From the NCBI GenBank assembly GCA_016929415.1, contig JAFGIW010000020.1, positions 1 through 57,162 on the forward strand: a stretch of DNA of 57,162 bases. The letters run 5' to 3'. Source of the DNA: Chitinispirillaceae bacterium (GTDB lineage: Bacteria; Fibrobacterota; Chitinivibrionia; Chitinivibrionales; Chitinispirillaceae). Below the pieces are notes generated by a model. The model did not search any database, was not told the origin of the DNA, and saw only the letters and a list, made by a program, of their open reading frames with translations. Positions 24,755-33,439 of the stretch are shown one piece after another (position 1 is the stretch's first letter; each line of letters opens with the position of its first letter). The translations under genes were made by a program, and so were the position numbers.

Positions 24755-26575
24755 ATGATTATTTTCAAGCTTCGCAGGGTTGCCGCTGCAGGGATTATAT
24801 TTTTCGCCGCCATCGCCTCCCTTACGGCCGCTACCCCGAAACACGGCTGGCTCAAAACCAAGGGCGCCTTCTTATTGAATGAGAAAGGGAATATCGTTCA
24901 GCTCAAGGGGATGAGTTTTTACTGGAGTACCGAAAGTTGGCCGGGCTATAAATATTATAATGCCGGCACGGTGAACAGCCTGGTCGATTCATGGAAATGC
25001 ACGGTGCTCCGCGCAGCGTACGACCGCAGTTCCGGATGGGGCGGTGTTAAAGCCGTAATCGACGCGGCAATTGCAAAGGGAATCTATGTCATCATCGACT
25101 GGCACTGTCATGATGCCCACAACAACCCAAGTCAGGGAATCAATTTCTTCACCGACCAAGCCAAGGCATATAAAGATTATCCCAATGTCATTTTCGAACC
25201 CTACAACGAACCGATCGTTGCAGGCCAGGCAGTAGCGGAGGATGGAAGCCTGGCCAACGCACAGAAAACCTGGAACGCGATAAAGCCCTATCTGACCGAT
25301 GTAACCAAGGCGATCCGCAACACCGGATCAAAAAATCTCATCATACTCGGGACGCCCTATTATTGCCAGCATGTCGGTATCGCCGCCGGCGATCAGGTCG
25401 TGGGCAGTGACGGCAAGCCCTTCGAAAACGTCGCCTATGCGTTCCATTTTTACGCGGCAAGTCACGGCCCCGATGCTTACTATGTCAAGGATGACGGCGG
25501 CGGTATGGAGGCAACCTATCTCGATGCGGCAAAAACGTTGATTCCGGTTTTCGTTACCGAATGGGGGACCACCCATCGTGATGGAGGAGAAGGCGGTACC
25601 CATTCCTATATTGATAAAACTAATACCGACTGGTGGTTCGATAATTATATCAATAAATTCCACATTAGCCACTGCAACTGGTCGGTTTCCGACTTTCAGG
25701 CCTCCAGCGCATTTTCCGGCGGCACCAATCCCAGCCAGTCCGGACAGATCGTGCAGAATTATATCAAGCAGACTCCCGACGAATTCGTACCTGCGTGGGT
25801 AACCGGCCAGGATGGTCCGGCAAAAGACACGGTATTTTCCATGCCGGCCCCTTTTCATGCGACATCACGGTTTAACAGGTACTACGGAACCCATGCCGAA
25901 TCGGCAAGCGTTGTCTACGGTTACCGGGATAAAGTGGACCGGAGAATTCCAGGCAGTGCTCTTTCCGGGTATACCATATTAAAAATCACCCCGAGCGAGG
26001 AGGATAACTGGGTCACCTATTTTATCAAACCCACCGCTGCCACGAAATACATCCATTTGCGATATCATGCAAAAGAGGGAAAAGGAACGGTCGAAATTCT
26101 CCTCAACGGCACAAAGGCCGGCCAGGCCGTCCTTGCGTCCGATACGACGTGGAGCTATGCGGTTGTCCCGCTTGACATTGCGGCCGGATCCAAAACCGAT
26201 ACCCTGAAATTCAATTTCGTCAACACCACCGGCACCAGTTACCTGATCGAGTGGTTCGAGCTTACCAATTCGGCCGATCCGCCGGTCACCCCCGTCGATC
26301 CCGGCGTCATCGCGGCAAGAAATTTCTTTTACCATCACCGCCGCCCCGTACTACTTTCACGTACCGGCAACCGGCTTTCGGTCTCCCTCCCCGCCAGCCA
26401 TCCGTACACTGCCTACTCGGTCACCGCCGTCGACGGCCGGACTGTTAAAACCGGAGCCCTGAACGGAAAAATCACCGACATCATGGTAAATAATCTTTCA
26501 AATGGAATATGGTTGTTCAGAATCGAGGGCCACGGGACTGCCGAACTGCTCAAAGCGGTGGTAAGCGGACGCTGA
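24755..26575 (+). CDS. Secreted GH5 endoglucanase with carbohydrate-binding-like domain and sorting-like C-terminus
   Basis: 606 residues. The ATG at 24755 follows TATGGAG with 5 bases spacing; an upstream in-frame ATG at 24713 lacks a ribosome site. The signal peptide runs to about SLTAA (27). The GH5 (subfamily-2-like) barrel covers about 30-330: IIDWHCHDAHNN, acid/base E152 in FEPYNEP, nucleophile E269 in VFVTEWGTT, and SHCNWSVSDF. A beta-sandwich (about 350-510, YIHLRYHAKEGKGTVEILLNG) resembles CBM6/35-type domains. The last 75 residues (YSVTAVDGRTVK, LSNGIWLFRIEG) form the sorting-like module. It hydrolyses beta-1,4-glucan outside the cell. GH9 follows 41 bases later, very likely in the same operon. 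Confidence 0.9.
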   Translation: MIIFKLRRVAAAGIIFFAAIASLTAATPKHGWLKTKGAFLLNEKGNIVQLKGMSFYWSTESWPGYKYYNAGTVNSLVDSWKCTVLRAAYDRSSGWGGVKAVIDAAIAKGIYVIIDWHCHDAHNNPSQGINFFTDQAKAYKDYPNVIFEPYNEPIVAGQAVAEDGSLANAQKTWNAIKPYLTDVTKAIRNTGSKNLIILGTPYYCQHVGIAAGDQVVGSDGKPFENVAYAFHFYAASHGPDAYYVKDDGGGMEATYLDAAKTLIPVFVTEWGTTHRDGGEGGTHSYIDKTNTDWWFDNYINKFHISHCNWSVSDFQASSAFSGGTNPSQSGQIVQNYIKQTPDEFVPAWVTGQDGPAKDTVFSMPAPFHATSRFNRYYGTHAESASVVYGYRDKVDRRIPGSALSGYTILKITPSEEDNWVTYFIKPTAATKYIHLRYHAKEGKGTVEILLNGTKAGQAVLASDTTWSYAVVPLDIAAGSKTDTLKFNFVNTTGTSYLIEWFELTNSADPPVTPVDPGVIAARNFFYHHRRPVLLSRTGNRLSVSLPASHPYTAYSVTAVDGRTVKTGALNGKITDIMVNNLSNGIWLFRIEGHGTAELLKAVVSGR

Positions 26576-26616
26576 TTATCGACATCTTTAACCTTTGCTA
26601 CAGGGAGTTACCTACT

Positions 26617-29091
26617 ATGAAGAAAATTCTGGCCATGGCATTAACGCTGCTTATCGTTTCAACGCTTTTCGCCCAAAGGGATTATTCAAGCCTGCACAAC
26701 ATGCTCATTAAATTTTACCAGTATCAGCGTGCCGGGCTGAAAACGGGCAGCGCCAATAACGCCAATTCAGGCTTTACCGCCGCCTCCCATAACGGCGACA
26801 ATTACAATGGAAATCCCCTCGACGGCGGCTGGTACGACGCGGGCGATTACATCAAATTCGGCATGAACCTCGCCTATTCCGTTTACTGCCTGCTCAAAGG
26901 GTATGACGTATTCCCCGGCGCCTACGCCACAGGTTCGGGCAGCGTCCCCGACCTGCTCATGCAGGCCAAATTCGCCACCGATTATCTGTGCAAGGCGGTT
27001 ATTGACAACAGTACGGTGGTTCTTGATGTGGGACTTGCGGAACAGGAACATAACACCTGGGGTGTCGCTAACGGTTCCGGAAGGAGCGGCGGCCAGATCC
27101 GGTTATGCAGCGGCGGCGACATACCCGCCACCTATGCGGCGTGCCTCGCCCTCATGTCGGTTCTCTACCGCAAATATGACGCCGCCTACGCGGACCAGTG
27201 CCTCGCGAAGGCGAAAACGGCTTTTACCTTTGCAAAAAACAAATTCAACGCGAACCAGAATTACTGCACCCCGCAGACAAAGGCCGGCGCAGCGCTCTAC
27301 GACTACCCCACGGTGGACAACAAAAAAAACCAGCAGATCAACGACCGGATGTGCGCCGCCGGCGTGGAGCTCTACCGGGCCACCCTCGGAACGGCCGGCA
27401 CCGATCCGCTTTACAAGTCATGGGCGCAGAAAGGGAGCACCGAATTTTACAATTGCATGGGTTTCTCTTTCATCGGCCCGCTCGCCTCTTTTGAAGTATG
27501 GCGCCAGGGACTCGGCAGCGCCTCCTCGCTCCTCGCAAATATGCGCTTTATCGGCGACAAGATCAAGACGGAAGGCGCGTTCAAAGGATTATTTCAAAAC
27601 ACCGACTGGGGAACCGCCCGTGATGCCGGCACCGTAGCCTTTGAGTATGCCCTGGCCTACGTCATTTCATCGAACGATGAGGAGCGGACAAAATACCTGG
27701 AGCTGGCAACAAACCACGTCGACTGGGTGGCGGGATACAGCGGTTCGCGATCATATATCTGCGGCGTGGGCAGCGGCCCCACCAGAATCCATTACCGCAC
27801 GACCAATTACGGAGCGGTTCCGGGCGCGGTCGTCGCCGGACCCGATGATCAGGGCGGCTGGAGCAATGACGGTTCACCCCAGTATTGCGAAGTCGCCATC
27901 GATTACAACGCGGGTATTGTCGGCGCCGTGGCTTTCCTTAAAGCGGTAAAGGATCAGAACGCCCTCAAGGTAACGAAAGCGTTTACCGCGGATCCCACCA
28001 CGCAGGTCGACCTGACCTCAAAATCGGTGTCGTTCAGCGTGACACTCTCAAAGTCGGTGGCATGGACCATTTCCATCGACGGTTCATTTGGAACAAAAGC
28101 GATAAAAGGGACCGGTACCAGTGTAAGCGAAACCTGGGACGGAAGCGCCGACGAGGGATTTTTCCTTGCGGGTGAGATAGTGAAGGCCCGGTTAAGCGTC
28201 GAGGGCGACATCTCCGCCCTTGACCTGCAGAAGGTGACCCCGAAATCGATAGAAATCATTAAAGCGAAAAAAGCCCCGTCAAAAACCGGGGATACACTCG
28301 TCGACGACTTCGATGACAGCGATTCCATCAATAAAATCGGGGGTAGATGGACCTCCTATGGAACCGGGACCGGCCTGCTCGGCACCTCATTCAGCTTTTC
28401 AACACAGGACGGTTCCATGGCGCTGCAACTCAACGGCAATGTGAAAACATTCGAGCCGACCACTTATTCGGGCTTCAAAACCACTTTTAAAGCTGACGGC
28501 ACCCCCTGTTCGATGGGTCCCGCGAAATCGATCTACTTCGATTTGAAAGCGAACCAGACGGCAAATGTGCGTGTCGAACTCGAACAATCGGACATTACCG
28601 ACGGCACGTATTACGGCATGACGGTGCCGGTCTCGGCGTATACCAACAGTTACCGTTTGAACATTGCCGGTTTTACACAGGCCGATTGGGCTACAACCTC
28701 CACAGACCTTGATCTCAATAAAATAACGGCGTTGCGCTTTACCGTCTATGACTCAACCGGAATGCTCAGGCTCTATCTGGACAATCTTGCCGTGGAAGAT
28801 TTTGCGGTAACCGCCACGGCTTCACTTTTTTCGCACACGATTCGTATGGCAAACAAACCGGTGTATGCAAACGGGATGTTGAGCTATTCCTTGCCGTCCG
28901 CTATTACCGGCGACGTCGTTCTTTCCGTGTTTGATCTGACCGGCAGAACGGTTCTGAAACAATCGTTCAGCAGGCAATGCGGAGAGGCATCGGTTGAACT
29001 CAGGACTCTACCCGCGGGCATGTATACGGCGGTTTTTTCAACCGGCCGATCCGCAAGAGGTGAACGGTTGCGGTTTTTCATTGCAAAATAG
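26617..29091 (+). CDS. Secreted GH9 cellulase with Ig-like, CBM11-like and sorting-like modules
   Basis: 824 residues from the ATG at 26617 (CAGGGAG upstream). The signal peptide ends at TLFAQ. The catalytic GH9 domain spans about 22-450: GGWYDAGDYIKFGMN with D74 and D77, HYRTTNYGAVPGA (about 392), and the general acid E425 in YCEVAIDYNAG. An FlgD/Ig-like domain follows (about 455-545, WTISIDGSF, ETWDGSADEGFFLAG), then a CBM11-like domain (about 565-730, LVDDFDDSD and GRWTSYGTG near its start), then the C-terminal sorting-like module (VFDLTGRTVLKQS, LPAGMYTAVF). Extracellular beta-1,4-glucanase. A terminator follows at 29120. Confidence 0.92.
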   Translation: MKKILAMALTLLIVSTLFAQRDYSSLHNMLIKFYQYQRAGLKTGSANNANSGFTAASHNGDNYNGNPLDGGWYDAGDYIKFGMNLAYSVYCLLKGYDVFPGAYATGSGSVPDLLMQAKFATDYLCKAVIDNSTVVLDVGLAEQEHNTWGVANGSGRSGGQIRLCSGGDIPATYAACLALMSVLYRKYDAAYADQCLAKAKTAFTFAKNKFNANQNYCTPQTKAGAALYDYPTVDNKKNQQINDRMCAAGVELYRATLGTAGTDPLYKSWAQKGSTEFYNCMGFSFIGPLASFEVWRQGLGSASSLLANMRFIGDKIKTEGAFKGLFQNTDWGTARDAGTVAFEYALAYVISSNDEERTKYLELATNHVDWVAGYSGSRSYICGVGSGPTRIHYRTTNYGAVPGAVVAGPDDQGGWSNDGSPQYCEVAIDYNAGIVGAVAFLKAVKDQNALKVTKAFTADPTTQVDLTSKSVSFSVTLSKSVAWTISIDGSFGTKAIKGTGTSVSETWDGSADEGFFLAGEIVKARLSVEGDISALDLQKVTPKSIEIIKAKKAPSKTGDTLVDDFDDSDSINKIGGRWTSYGTGTGLLGTSFSFSTQDGSMALQLNGNVKTFEPTTYSGFKTTFKADGTPCSMGPAKSIYFDLKANQTANVRVELEQSDITDGTYYGMTVPVSAYTNSYRLNIAGFTQADWATTSTDLDLNKITALRFTVYDSTGMLRLYLDNLAVEDFAVTATASLFSHTIRMANKPVYANGMLSYSLPSAITGDVVLSVFDLTGRTVLKQSFSRQCGEASVELRTLPAGMYTAVFSTGRSARGERLRFFIAK

Positions 29092-29119
29092 CGGTTGGGT
29101 CTGTTGATTTCAGGGAAAG

Positions 29120-29149
29120 AGGCAGGGGTGAAGAAGCCTGCCTTTTTTC
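29120..29149 (+). terminator. Rho-independent terminator after the GH5-GH9 operon
   Basis: A 7-bp stem AGGCAGG (29120-29126) and CCTGCCT (29137-29143) with a 10-base loop is followed by TTTTTC. It lies 29 bases after the GH9 stop codon. Confidence 0.75.
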
Positions 29150-29280
29150 TACACCTCTTGATGACAGATCCGGACAGGGGCACCGTAGACTAGTCGGGCT
29201 TCCCCCCCGCCCCCTTCCCGTTTCCCCCCATTTATTGTATATTGAAATGGCTCTACCACTACTCTTCCAGGAGGCTTTGA

Positions 29281-30417
29281 ATGCATAAAAGAATTATACT
29301 TCCGCTCTTGCTGTTGCTTTTCAGCACAACGCTTCTAGCCCAGGACGACTTTACCACCGAAGGGACCGGCATCGGGGTCAACCGCGGCGAAGCGCTCATG
29401 GCGGCCAAACGGGATGCGATCGAAAAAGGGATCGGCATGGTGCTTCTCTCACAGAGTGAAATCGAAAACTTTCAATTGAAACGCGATATTATCGTTACCA
29501 AGACTGTCGGTACCGTATCCAAATACGATATCATTTCGGAAGTGCGTAACTCCGACGCCACCATCACCATAAAAATCAATGCGCAGCTCTCCAAAACAGC
29601 CATGCGTCAGGACCTTGCGGCCTTCAACATTCTTATCGAGTCGATGGACAAACCGCGGGTCATGGTGATCATCGATGAGAACAATATCGGGACCAGCGAA
29701 CCGACCAACCAGGCTGCGGAGAGCGCCATACTGAAATTTCTTAAAGATCCTTACGATTTCGACCTTATCGACCGGAATGTCGCCTTCTCGATCAGGAGTT
29801 CAAAACAGAAGATGGCGGAACTTAACGGCGATCCCAATGCTGCGGCGGCGATCGGTCTGCAGAGCGGTGCCGAAGTTCTGATCACCGGAACGGCCGTAAG
29901 CAGGGTTGCTGAAGGAATTTCGCAGAACCTGGGCGGCATGATATCGGTACAGGCGGACGTCACCCTGAAAGCGATCAACTGTACCAATGGCCGGATCATC
30001 GGATCGGCGAGCGAACATGCAGCCAAGGTATACATCAGTCCGCAGACCGCAGGCAACCAGTCCATCGCCAAAGCCGCTGAAAAGTCGATCGGAAAACTGC
30101 TCGACGCGATCATCAAAGAGTGGCAGAACCAGCTCAATAACGGCCTGTCGATGAGCGTTACCGTCAATCAGGTAAAAACCTTCCGCCAGAAAAACGAGGT
30201 GATCAACACGCTCAACGACATGCCGGGAGTGAGCGCTGTGCGCGAGCGGTCATGGGACGCGACCAGCGCGCACCTTCAGCTCGACGTAGTTTACAAAGGC
30301 AATCCGAACGGTTTCTGCAGCAAGGTCGACGGCTACAAAATGAAATCGGGCGGGGGAAGCCTCGCCGTCATGGGTGTGAGCGGACAGAACGTCACGATCA
30401 ACGCGCAGACGTTGTAA
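29281..30417 (+). CDS. Exported FlgT-like/LPP20-like protein
   Basis: 378 residues with signal peptide MHKRIILPLLLLLFSTTLLAQ split at Ala-Gln. The N-terminal domain (FTTEGTGIGVNRGEALMAAK, then RDAIEKGIGMVLL) is the pattern shared by FlgT N-terminal and LPP20-type domains. A middle part (RVMVIIDENNIG, AESAILKFLKDPYDFDLIDR, ALQSGAEVLITGTAV-like strands) resembles the FlgT middle domain, a TolB-like fold. The C-terminal portion has NTLNDMPGVSAVRERSWD. FlgT forms part of the flagellar H ring in Vibrio; outside that setting these proteins are uncharacterised periplasmic proteins. A strong AGGAGG precedes the ATG. ispG follows after 8 bases. Confidence 0.6.
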   Translation: MHKRIILPLLLLLFSTTLLAQDDFTTEGTGIGVNRGEALMAAKRDAIEKGIGMVLLSQSEIENFQLKRDIIVTKTVGTVSKYDIISEVRNSDATITIKINAQLSKTAMRQDLAAFNILIESMDKPRVMVIIDENNIGTSEPTNQAAESAILKFLKDPYDFDLIDRNVAFSIRSSKQKMAELNGDPNAAAAIGLQSGAEVLITGTAVSRVAEGISQNLGGMISVQADVTLKAINCTNGRIIGSASEHAAKVYISPQTAGNQSIAKAAEKSIGKLLDAIIKEWQNQLNNGLSMSVTVNQVKTFRQKNEVINTLNDMPGVSAVRERSWDATSAHLQLDVVYKGNPNGFCSKVDGYKMKSGGGSLAVMGVSGQNVTINAQTL

Positions 30418-30425
30418 GTACTCCC

Positions 30426-31514
30426 ATGCTCCCCCGTAAAAAAAACCGTTCGATTCTTGTCCGTAACGTGACGATCGGCGGCGGTGCGCCGGTCGTCATC
30501 CAGTCGATGACCAACATCAAAACGACCGACGTTGACGCCGTTCTCGCACAGATCAATCAATTGACCGAAGCGGGTTGCCGCATCGTGCGGCTGGCGGTTC
30601 CCGACCGTGAGGCGGCGGAAGCATTTAAAAGCATCCGACAACAGACCGATACCCCGCTTGTCGCGGACGTCCATTTCGATTACCGTCTCGCCTGTGCGGC
30701 GATCGAAGCGGGTGCGGATAAAATCCGCATCAATCCCGGCAACATCGGCGGCCGCGAGCGGGTGCGTACGGTTGTCGACGCGGCCCGCTCCGCCCGCATC
30801 CCTATCCGCATCGGGGTCAACAGCGGTTCGCTGGAGAAAAAGCTGCTTGAAAAGTTCGGCGGCCCGACCCCCGAAGCACTGCTCGAAAGCGCCCTCGGGT
30901 ATATCCGGCTGATGGAATCGTTTCGATTCCCCGACATCATTATTTCCATAAAAGCAAGTAATGTTCCCGCAACCATACGCGCCTGCCGCCTGCTCGCACA
31001 GCGCATCGACGTGCCGCAACATATCGGCATCACCGAATCGGGCACGGTGCGGACCGGCACGATCCGTTCGGCGGTCGGCATCGGCGCCCTGCTTGCCGAC
31101 GGGATCGGCGATACCGTCCGCGTTTCACTCTCCGGCGATCCGGTTCAGGAGATCTTTGTGGCCAAAGAGATCCTCAAATCACTCGAACTAGCGGCCGGGC
31201 CGGTGGTGATCGCCTGCCCCACCTGCGGCCGGACCGAAATTGACGTAGCGGAGCTTGCCGCGCAGGTGGAATCCATGGTCGCCGGCATACAGACGCCGTT
31301 AACCATCGCGGTGATGGGGTGTGTGGTGAACGGCCCCGGCGAAGCGCGTGAAGCGGACATCGGTATTGCCGGGGGAAAACACGAAGGGCTGATCATGGTA
31401 CGGGGAGAACCGCTGAGGAAAGTGCCTGAGGCGACGCTGCTCGAAGAGTTCAGCCGTGAACTCGCTATATTGATCGAAGAGAAAGACCGGCATGGCTTGC
31501 CGGCAGGCCCGTAA
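30426..31514 (+). CDS. ispG: 4-hydroxy-3-methylbut-2-enyl diphosphate synthase
   Basis: 362 residues. The start at 30426 (MLPRKKNRSILVRNVTIGG) fits the family's N-terminus; there is no good ribosome site, so coupling to the preceding gene (8 bases away) is likely. The TIM-barrel part has VVIQSMTNIKTTDV, VADVHFDYRLA and KIRINPGNIGG. The iron-sulfur ligands are in CPTCGRTEID and MGCVVNGPGEA. It reductively opens methylerythritol cyclodiphosphate in the MEP isoprenoid pathway. Its 3' end overlaps the start of a decayed reductase gene. Confidence 0.95.
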   Translation: MLPRKKNRSILVRNVTIGGGAPVVIQSMTNIKTTDVDAVLAQINQLTEAGCRIVRLAVPDREAAEAFKSIRQQTDTPLVADVHFDYRLACAAIEAGADKIRINPGNIGGRERVRTVVDAARSARIPIRIGVNSGSLEKKLLEKFGGPTPEALLESALGYIRLMESFRFPDIIISIKASNVPATIRACRLLAQRIDVPQHIGITESGTVRTGTIRSAVGIGALLADGIGDTVRVSLSGDPVQEIFVAKEILKSLELAAGPVVIACPTCGRTEIDVAELAAQVESMVAGIQTPLTIAVMGCVVNGPGEAREADIGIAGGKHEGLIMVRGEPLRKVPEATLLEEFSRELAILIEEKDRHGLPAGP

Positions 31515-31735
31515 ACGGCTGCTTGTCACCGGTGCGTCCGGATCCTCGGGTGGAATGTCTGCCGGAGCGCCGTCCGGCAGATATTTCCCTCGACAGCAGA
31601 AAGGCACAGCTGCTTGGCTTTGTCCCGGGGATGATGCGCGAGGAATTGCTAAAACCGGATTCTGTTCAAAAACAAGGCCGGTTACTACCGCAGTTTGCGT
31701 TCCAGCAATTCCTGAAGTATTATTACAGATCATAA
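31492..31735 (+). pseudogene. Remnant of an SDR sugar-nucleotide reductase (RmlD-like)
   Basis: Two short pieces of one protein type appear in different frames. At 31492 a frame overlapping the ispG end reads MACRQARKRLLVTGASG, the Rossmann-fold start of a short-chain dehydrogenase. From about 31540 a second frame (31523-31735) reads RPADISLDSRKAQLLGF followed by EELLK, the usual C-terminus of dTDP-4-dehydrorhamnose-reductase-like proteins. The middle (well over 200 residues) is missing and the frame is shifted, so this looks like an internal deletion. An intact RfbD gene lies at 35651-36544. Confidence 0.55.
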
Positions 31736-31757
31736 AAAACCAGTAATCGACCTTACT

Positions 31758-32306
31758 ATGACACCACCTTCTCCTCTTCCCCCCACCCGCTATCCCGACC
31801 GTCCACTCGATCAGGCGACTGAACGCTGGTGGGTCGCTAAAGTAAAACCGCGTCAGGAAAAACAGCTCGCTGCGGATTTTTTAAAGGAGGGAATTGAATA
31901 CTATCTGCCACTCTATGAAAAAAACACCCCGCGTCCCGGTACAAAACATCGCCGGATTTTTCACGTTCCGCTGTTCCCCGGCTATATTTCATTTGCGCAG
32001 AACCAACCGCACGACATCTACAGAACAGGCCGTGTCGTCAACATCATTGAGATCCTCCATCAGAAGCGGTTCGTGAAGGAACTCAGTCAGATTTATTACG
32101 CTCTGCAGGGAAACGCTCCGCTACAACCGATTACCGACACCTTCGCCGAAGGAACATTGGTAAAAATTATCCACGGACCATTTGCAGGAATAGTAGGCAT
32201 TGTGGATAAAGACCCGGCATCAACCCGTCTCATACTCTCGGTCGAGTGCCTCGGAAACGCCGCACTTACCATCGAGCGTTCATGGATCAGGGAGATCGAA
32301 GCGTAA
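31758..32306 (+). CDS. NusG paralogue (RfaH/UpxY-like antiterminator)
   Basis: 182 residues. The N-terminal NGN domain has WWVAKVKPRQEKQLAADF, LPLYEKNTPR and VPLFPGYISF (about 72-81). The C-terminal KOW motif is EGTLVKIIHGPFAGIVGIV (about 131-149). A housekeeping NusG usually sits beside secE and rplK; here the neighbours are ispG and a reductase remnant, so a specialised paralogue acting on particular long operons is more likely, as with RfaH and UpxY for polysaccharide operons. The polysaccharide operon 33964-43742 is a candidate target (inference; no ops-like site was identified). Confidence 0.8.
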   Translation: MTPPSPLPPTRYPDRPLDQATERWWVAKVKPRQEKQLAADFLKEGIEYYLPLYEKNTPRPGTKHRRIFHVPLFPGYISFAQNQPHDIYRTGRVVNIIEILHQKRFVKELSQIYYALQGNAPLQPITDTFAEGTLVKIIHGPFAGIVGIVDKDPASTRLILSVECLGNAALTIERSWIREIEA

Positions 32307-32333
32307 GGAACGGCTTCGGTTCCGCCTTGTGCA

Positions 32334-32801
32334 TTATTGTCGATGGTCGATGATTGCTTTCTGCAAGAAGGCGACCGGGTGCAGGAACAGGTCATCCAAT
32401 CTGGCGGCAGACTTGCAAACAAAGGAATAGCGATTGCGGATCGTTTCATTTTCGATAGCAGCCGTTTCGATGGAACAGGCGGTTCTGTCAAGTTCATCGG
32501 CAATATCCCGCAGGAGCGAGAAACGTACCCTGCAGCTCTCCGACAACCAGGCGCTGATTTCCGCAGCGGGATCAAGCGATAGCATTGCCTCCTCAGTCGC
32601 GTCGATCAGCATGCACTCCTCGCGAAATACCGAAAGGGTATCATTGAAGGTGCGGACCAATTGTTCCACCTTATGAAGAACCGGGAGAAATGCGTTGTTT
32701 GAAAAAAATGGTTGTTTGACAAGCAGATTTTCTATAATCTCACAAAAACCCGCAATTACCGTTGCCTGGTTCATCGCTTCATGACGGAAATACTCGATCA
32801 C
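32334..32801 (-). CDS. Stand-alone histidine-kinase-dimerisation-like helical protein
   Basis: 155 residues. The GTG at 32801 has TGGAG 5 bases upstream. It begins IEYFRHEAMNQATVIAGFCE, followed by IIENLL, close to the DHp pattern F-RHE-xN--T-I-G of sensor kinases with the possible phospho-accepting His7. The remainder is all helical (VLHKVEQLVRTFNDTL, RFSLLRDIADELDRTA) and there is no ATPase domain. It may be a phosphotransfer or scaffold protein like Spo0B, or just a helical bundle. No signal peptide. It is convergent with the NusG paralogue and lies 147 bases from tRNA-Lys. Confidence 0.5.
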   Translation of the reverse strand: MIEYFRHEAMNQATVIAGFCEIIENLLVKQPFFSNNAFLPVLHKVEQLVRTFNDTLSVFREECMLIDATEEAMLSLDPAAEISAWLSESCRVRFSLLRDIADELDRTACSIETAAIENETIRNRYSFVCKSAARLDDLFLHPVAFLQKAIIDHRQ

Positions 32802-32948
32802 TCAAACTCCAGGGATGTGTGGATAGATACAACTGCCACCATAAGTGAGAAGTAGAAGTACTTTTGTTCAATCAGGCATATCTGCCGAAAAGCATTTCCA
32901 CCCAATTATTGAACTCCACGGCATAAAAAACTATTTTTTACTCCTTAT

Positions 32949-33021
<73 letters not shown>

Positions 33022-33084
33022 CGATATATTCCTCTTTATCCTGGTGGCTGAAGAGGATTTTTATTTTCAGGCAGCACATATTCC

Positions 33085-33312
33085 TCACCCTCCCCACTTC
33101 TTCCCGCACTTCCCGCAGGTCCATACCGTGCAACCGATATAGCGAATGCGATCGAGAATATTAAGCTTTTTTGCCTCCTCGAATTTACGCGACCCGCACC
33201 ACGGGCATTTGTTGCTCTTCATAAGGGCTTTTTTGGTCGGGCGTTTGGCAAGGGGCATGGGACTTTCGCTTTCTATTTTAAAAGAATTCGAAAGAAGAAC
33301 GCTTTTTGACAT
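33085..33312 (-). CDS. Small zinc-ribbon protein
   Basis: About 75 residues. A treble-clef/zinc-ribbon pattern is clear: CPWCGSRKF in the middle and CGKCGKKWGG at the end, preceded by a lysine-rich part (AKRPTKKALMKSNK). The start is uncertain: an ATG at 33312 lies within a GC-rich inverted repeat that offers a GGGGG ribosome site, and an ATG at 33258 has none convincing. Such ribbons usually bind nucleic acid or a protein partner; nothing more specific can be said. Confidence 0.6.
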   Translation of the reverse strand: MSKSVLLSNSFKIESESPMPLAKRPTKKALMKSNKCPWCGSRKFEEAKKLNILDRIRYIGCTVWTCGKCGKKWGG

Positions 33313-33355
33313 CACCCCCTGCCCCATCTCCGGGCGAAGAGGGGGCAGGGGGTGA
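33312..33355. repeat. GC-rich inverted repeat
   Basis: Perfect 14-base arms (33312-33325 and 33342-33355, TCACCCCCTGCCCC and its complement) surround a 16-base loop. It overlaps the likely start of the zinc-ribbon gene and may cover its ribosome site. There is no T-run on either side. A similar CACCCCCT-type sequence begins the repeat block at 46435. Confidence 0.7.
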
Positions 33356-33439
33356 AGCTAAAAAACAAACCCTTCCTCACTTCTCACCTAAAAACATAAA
33401 ACTACCACCTGCCCGGGCCGGCGGGATTATTTTTTACCT

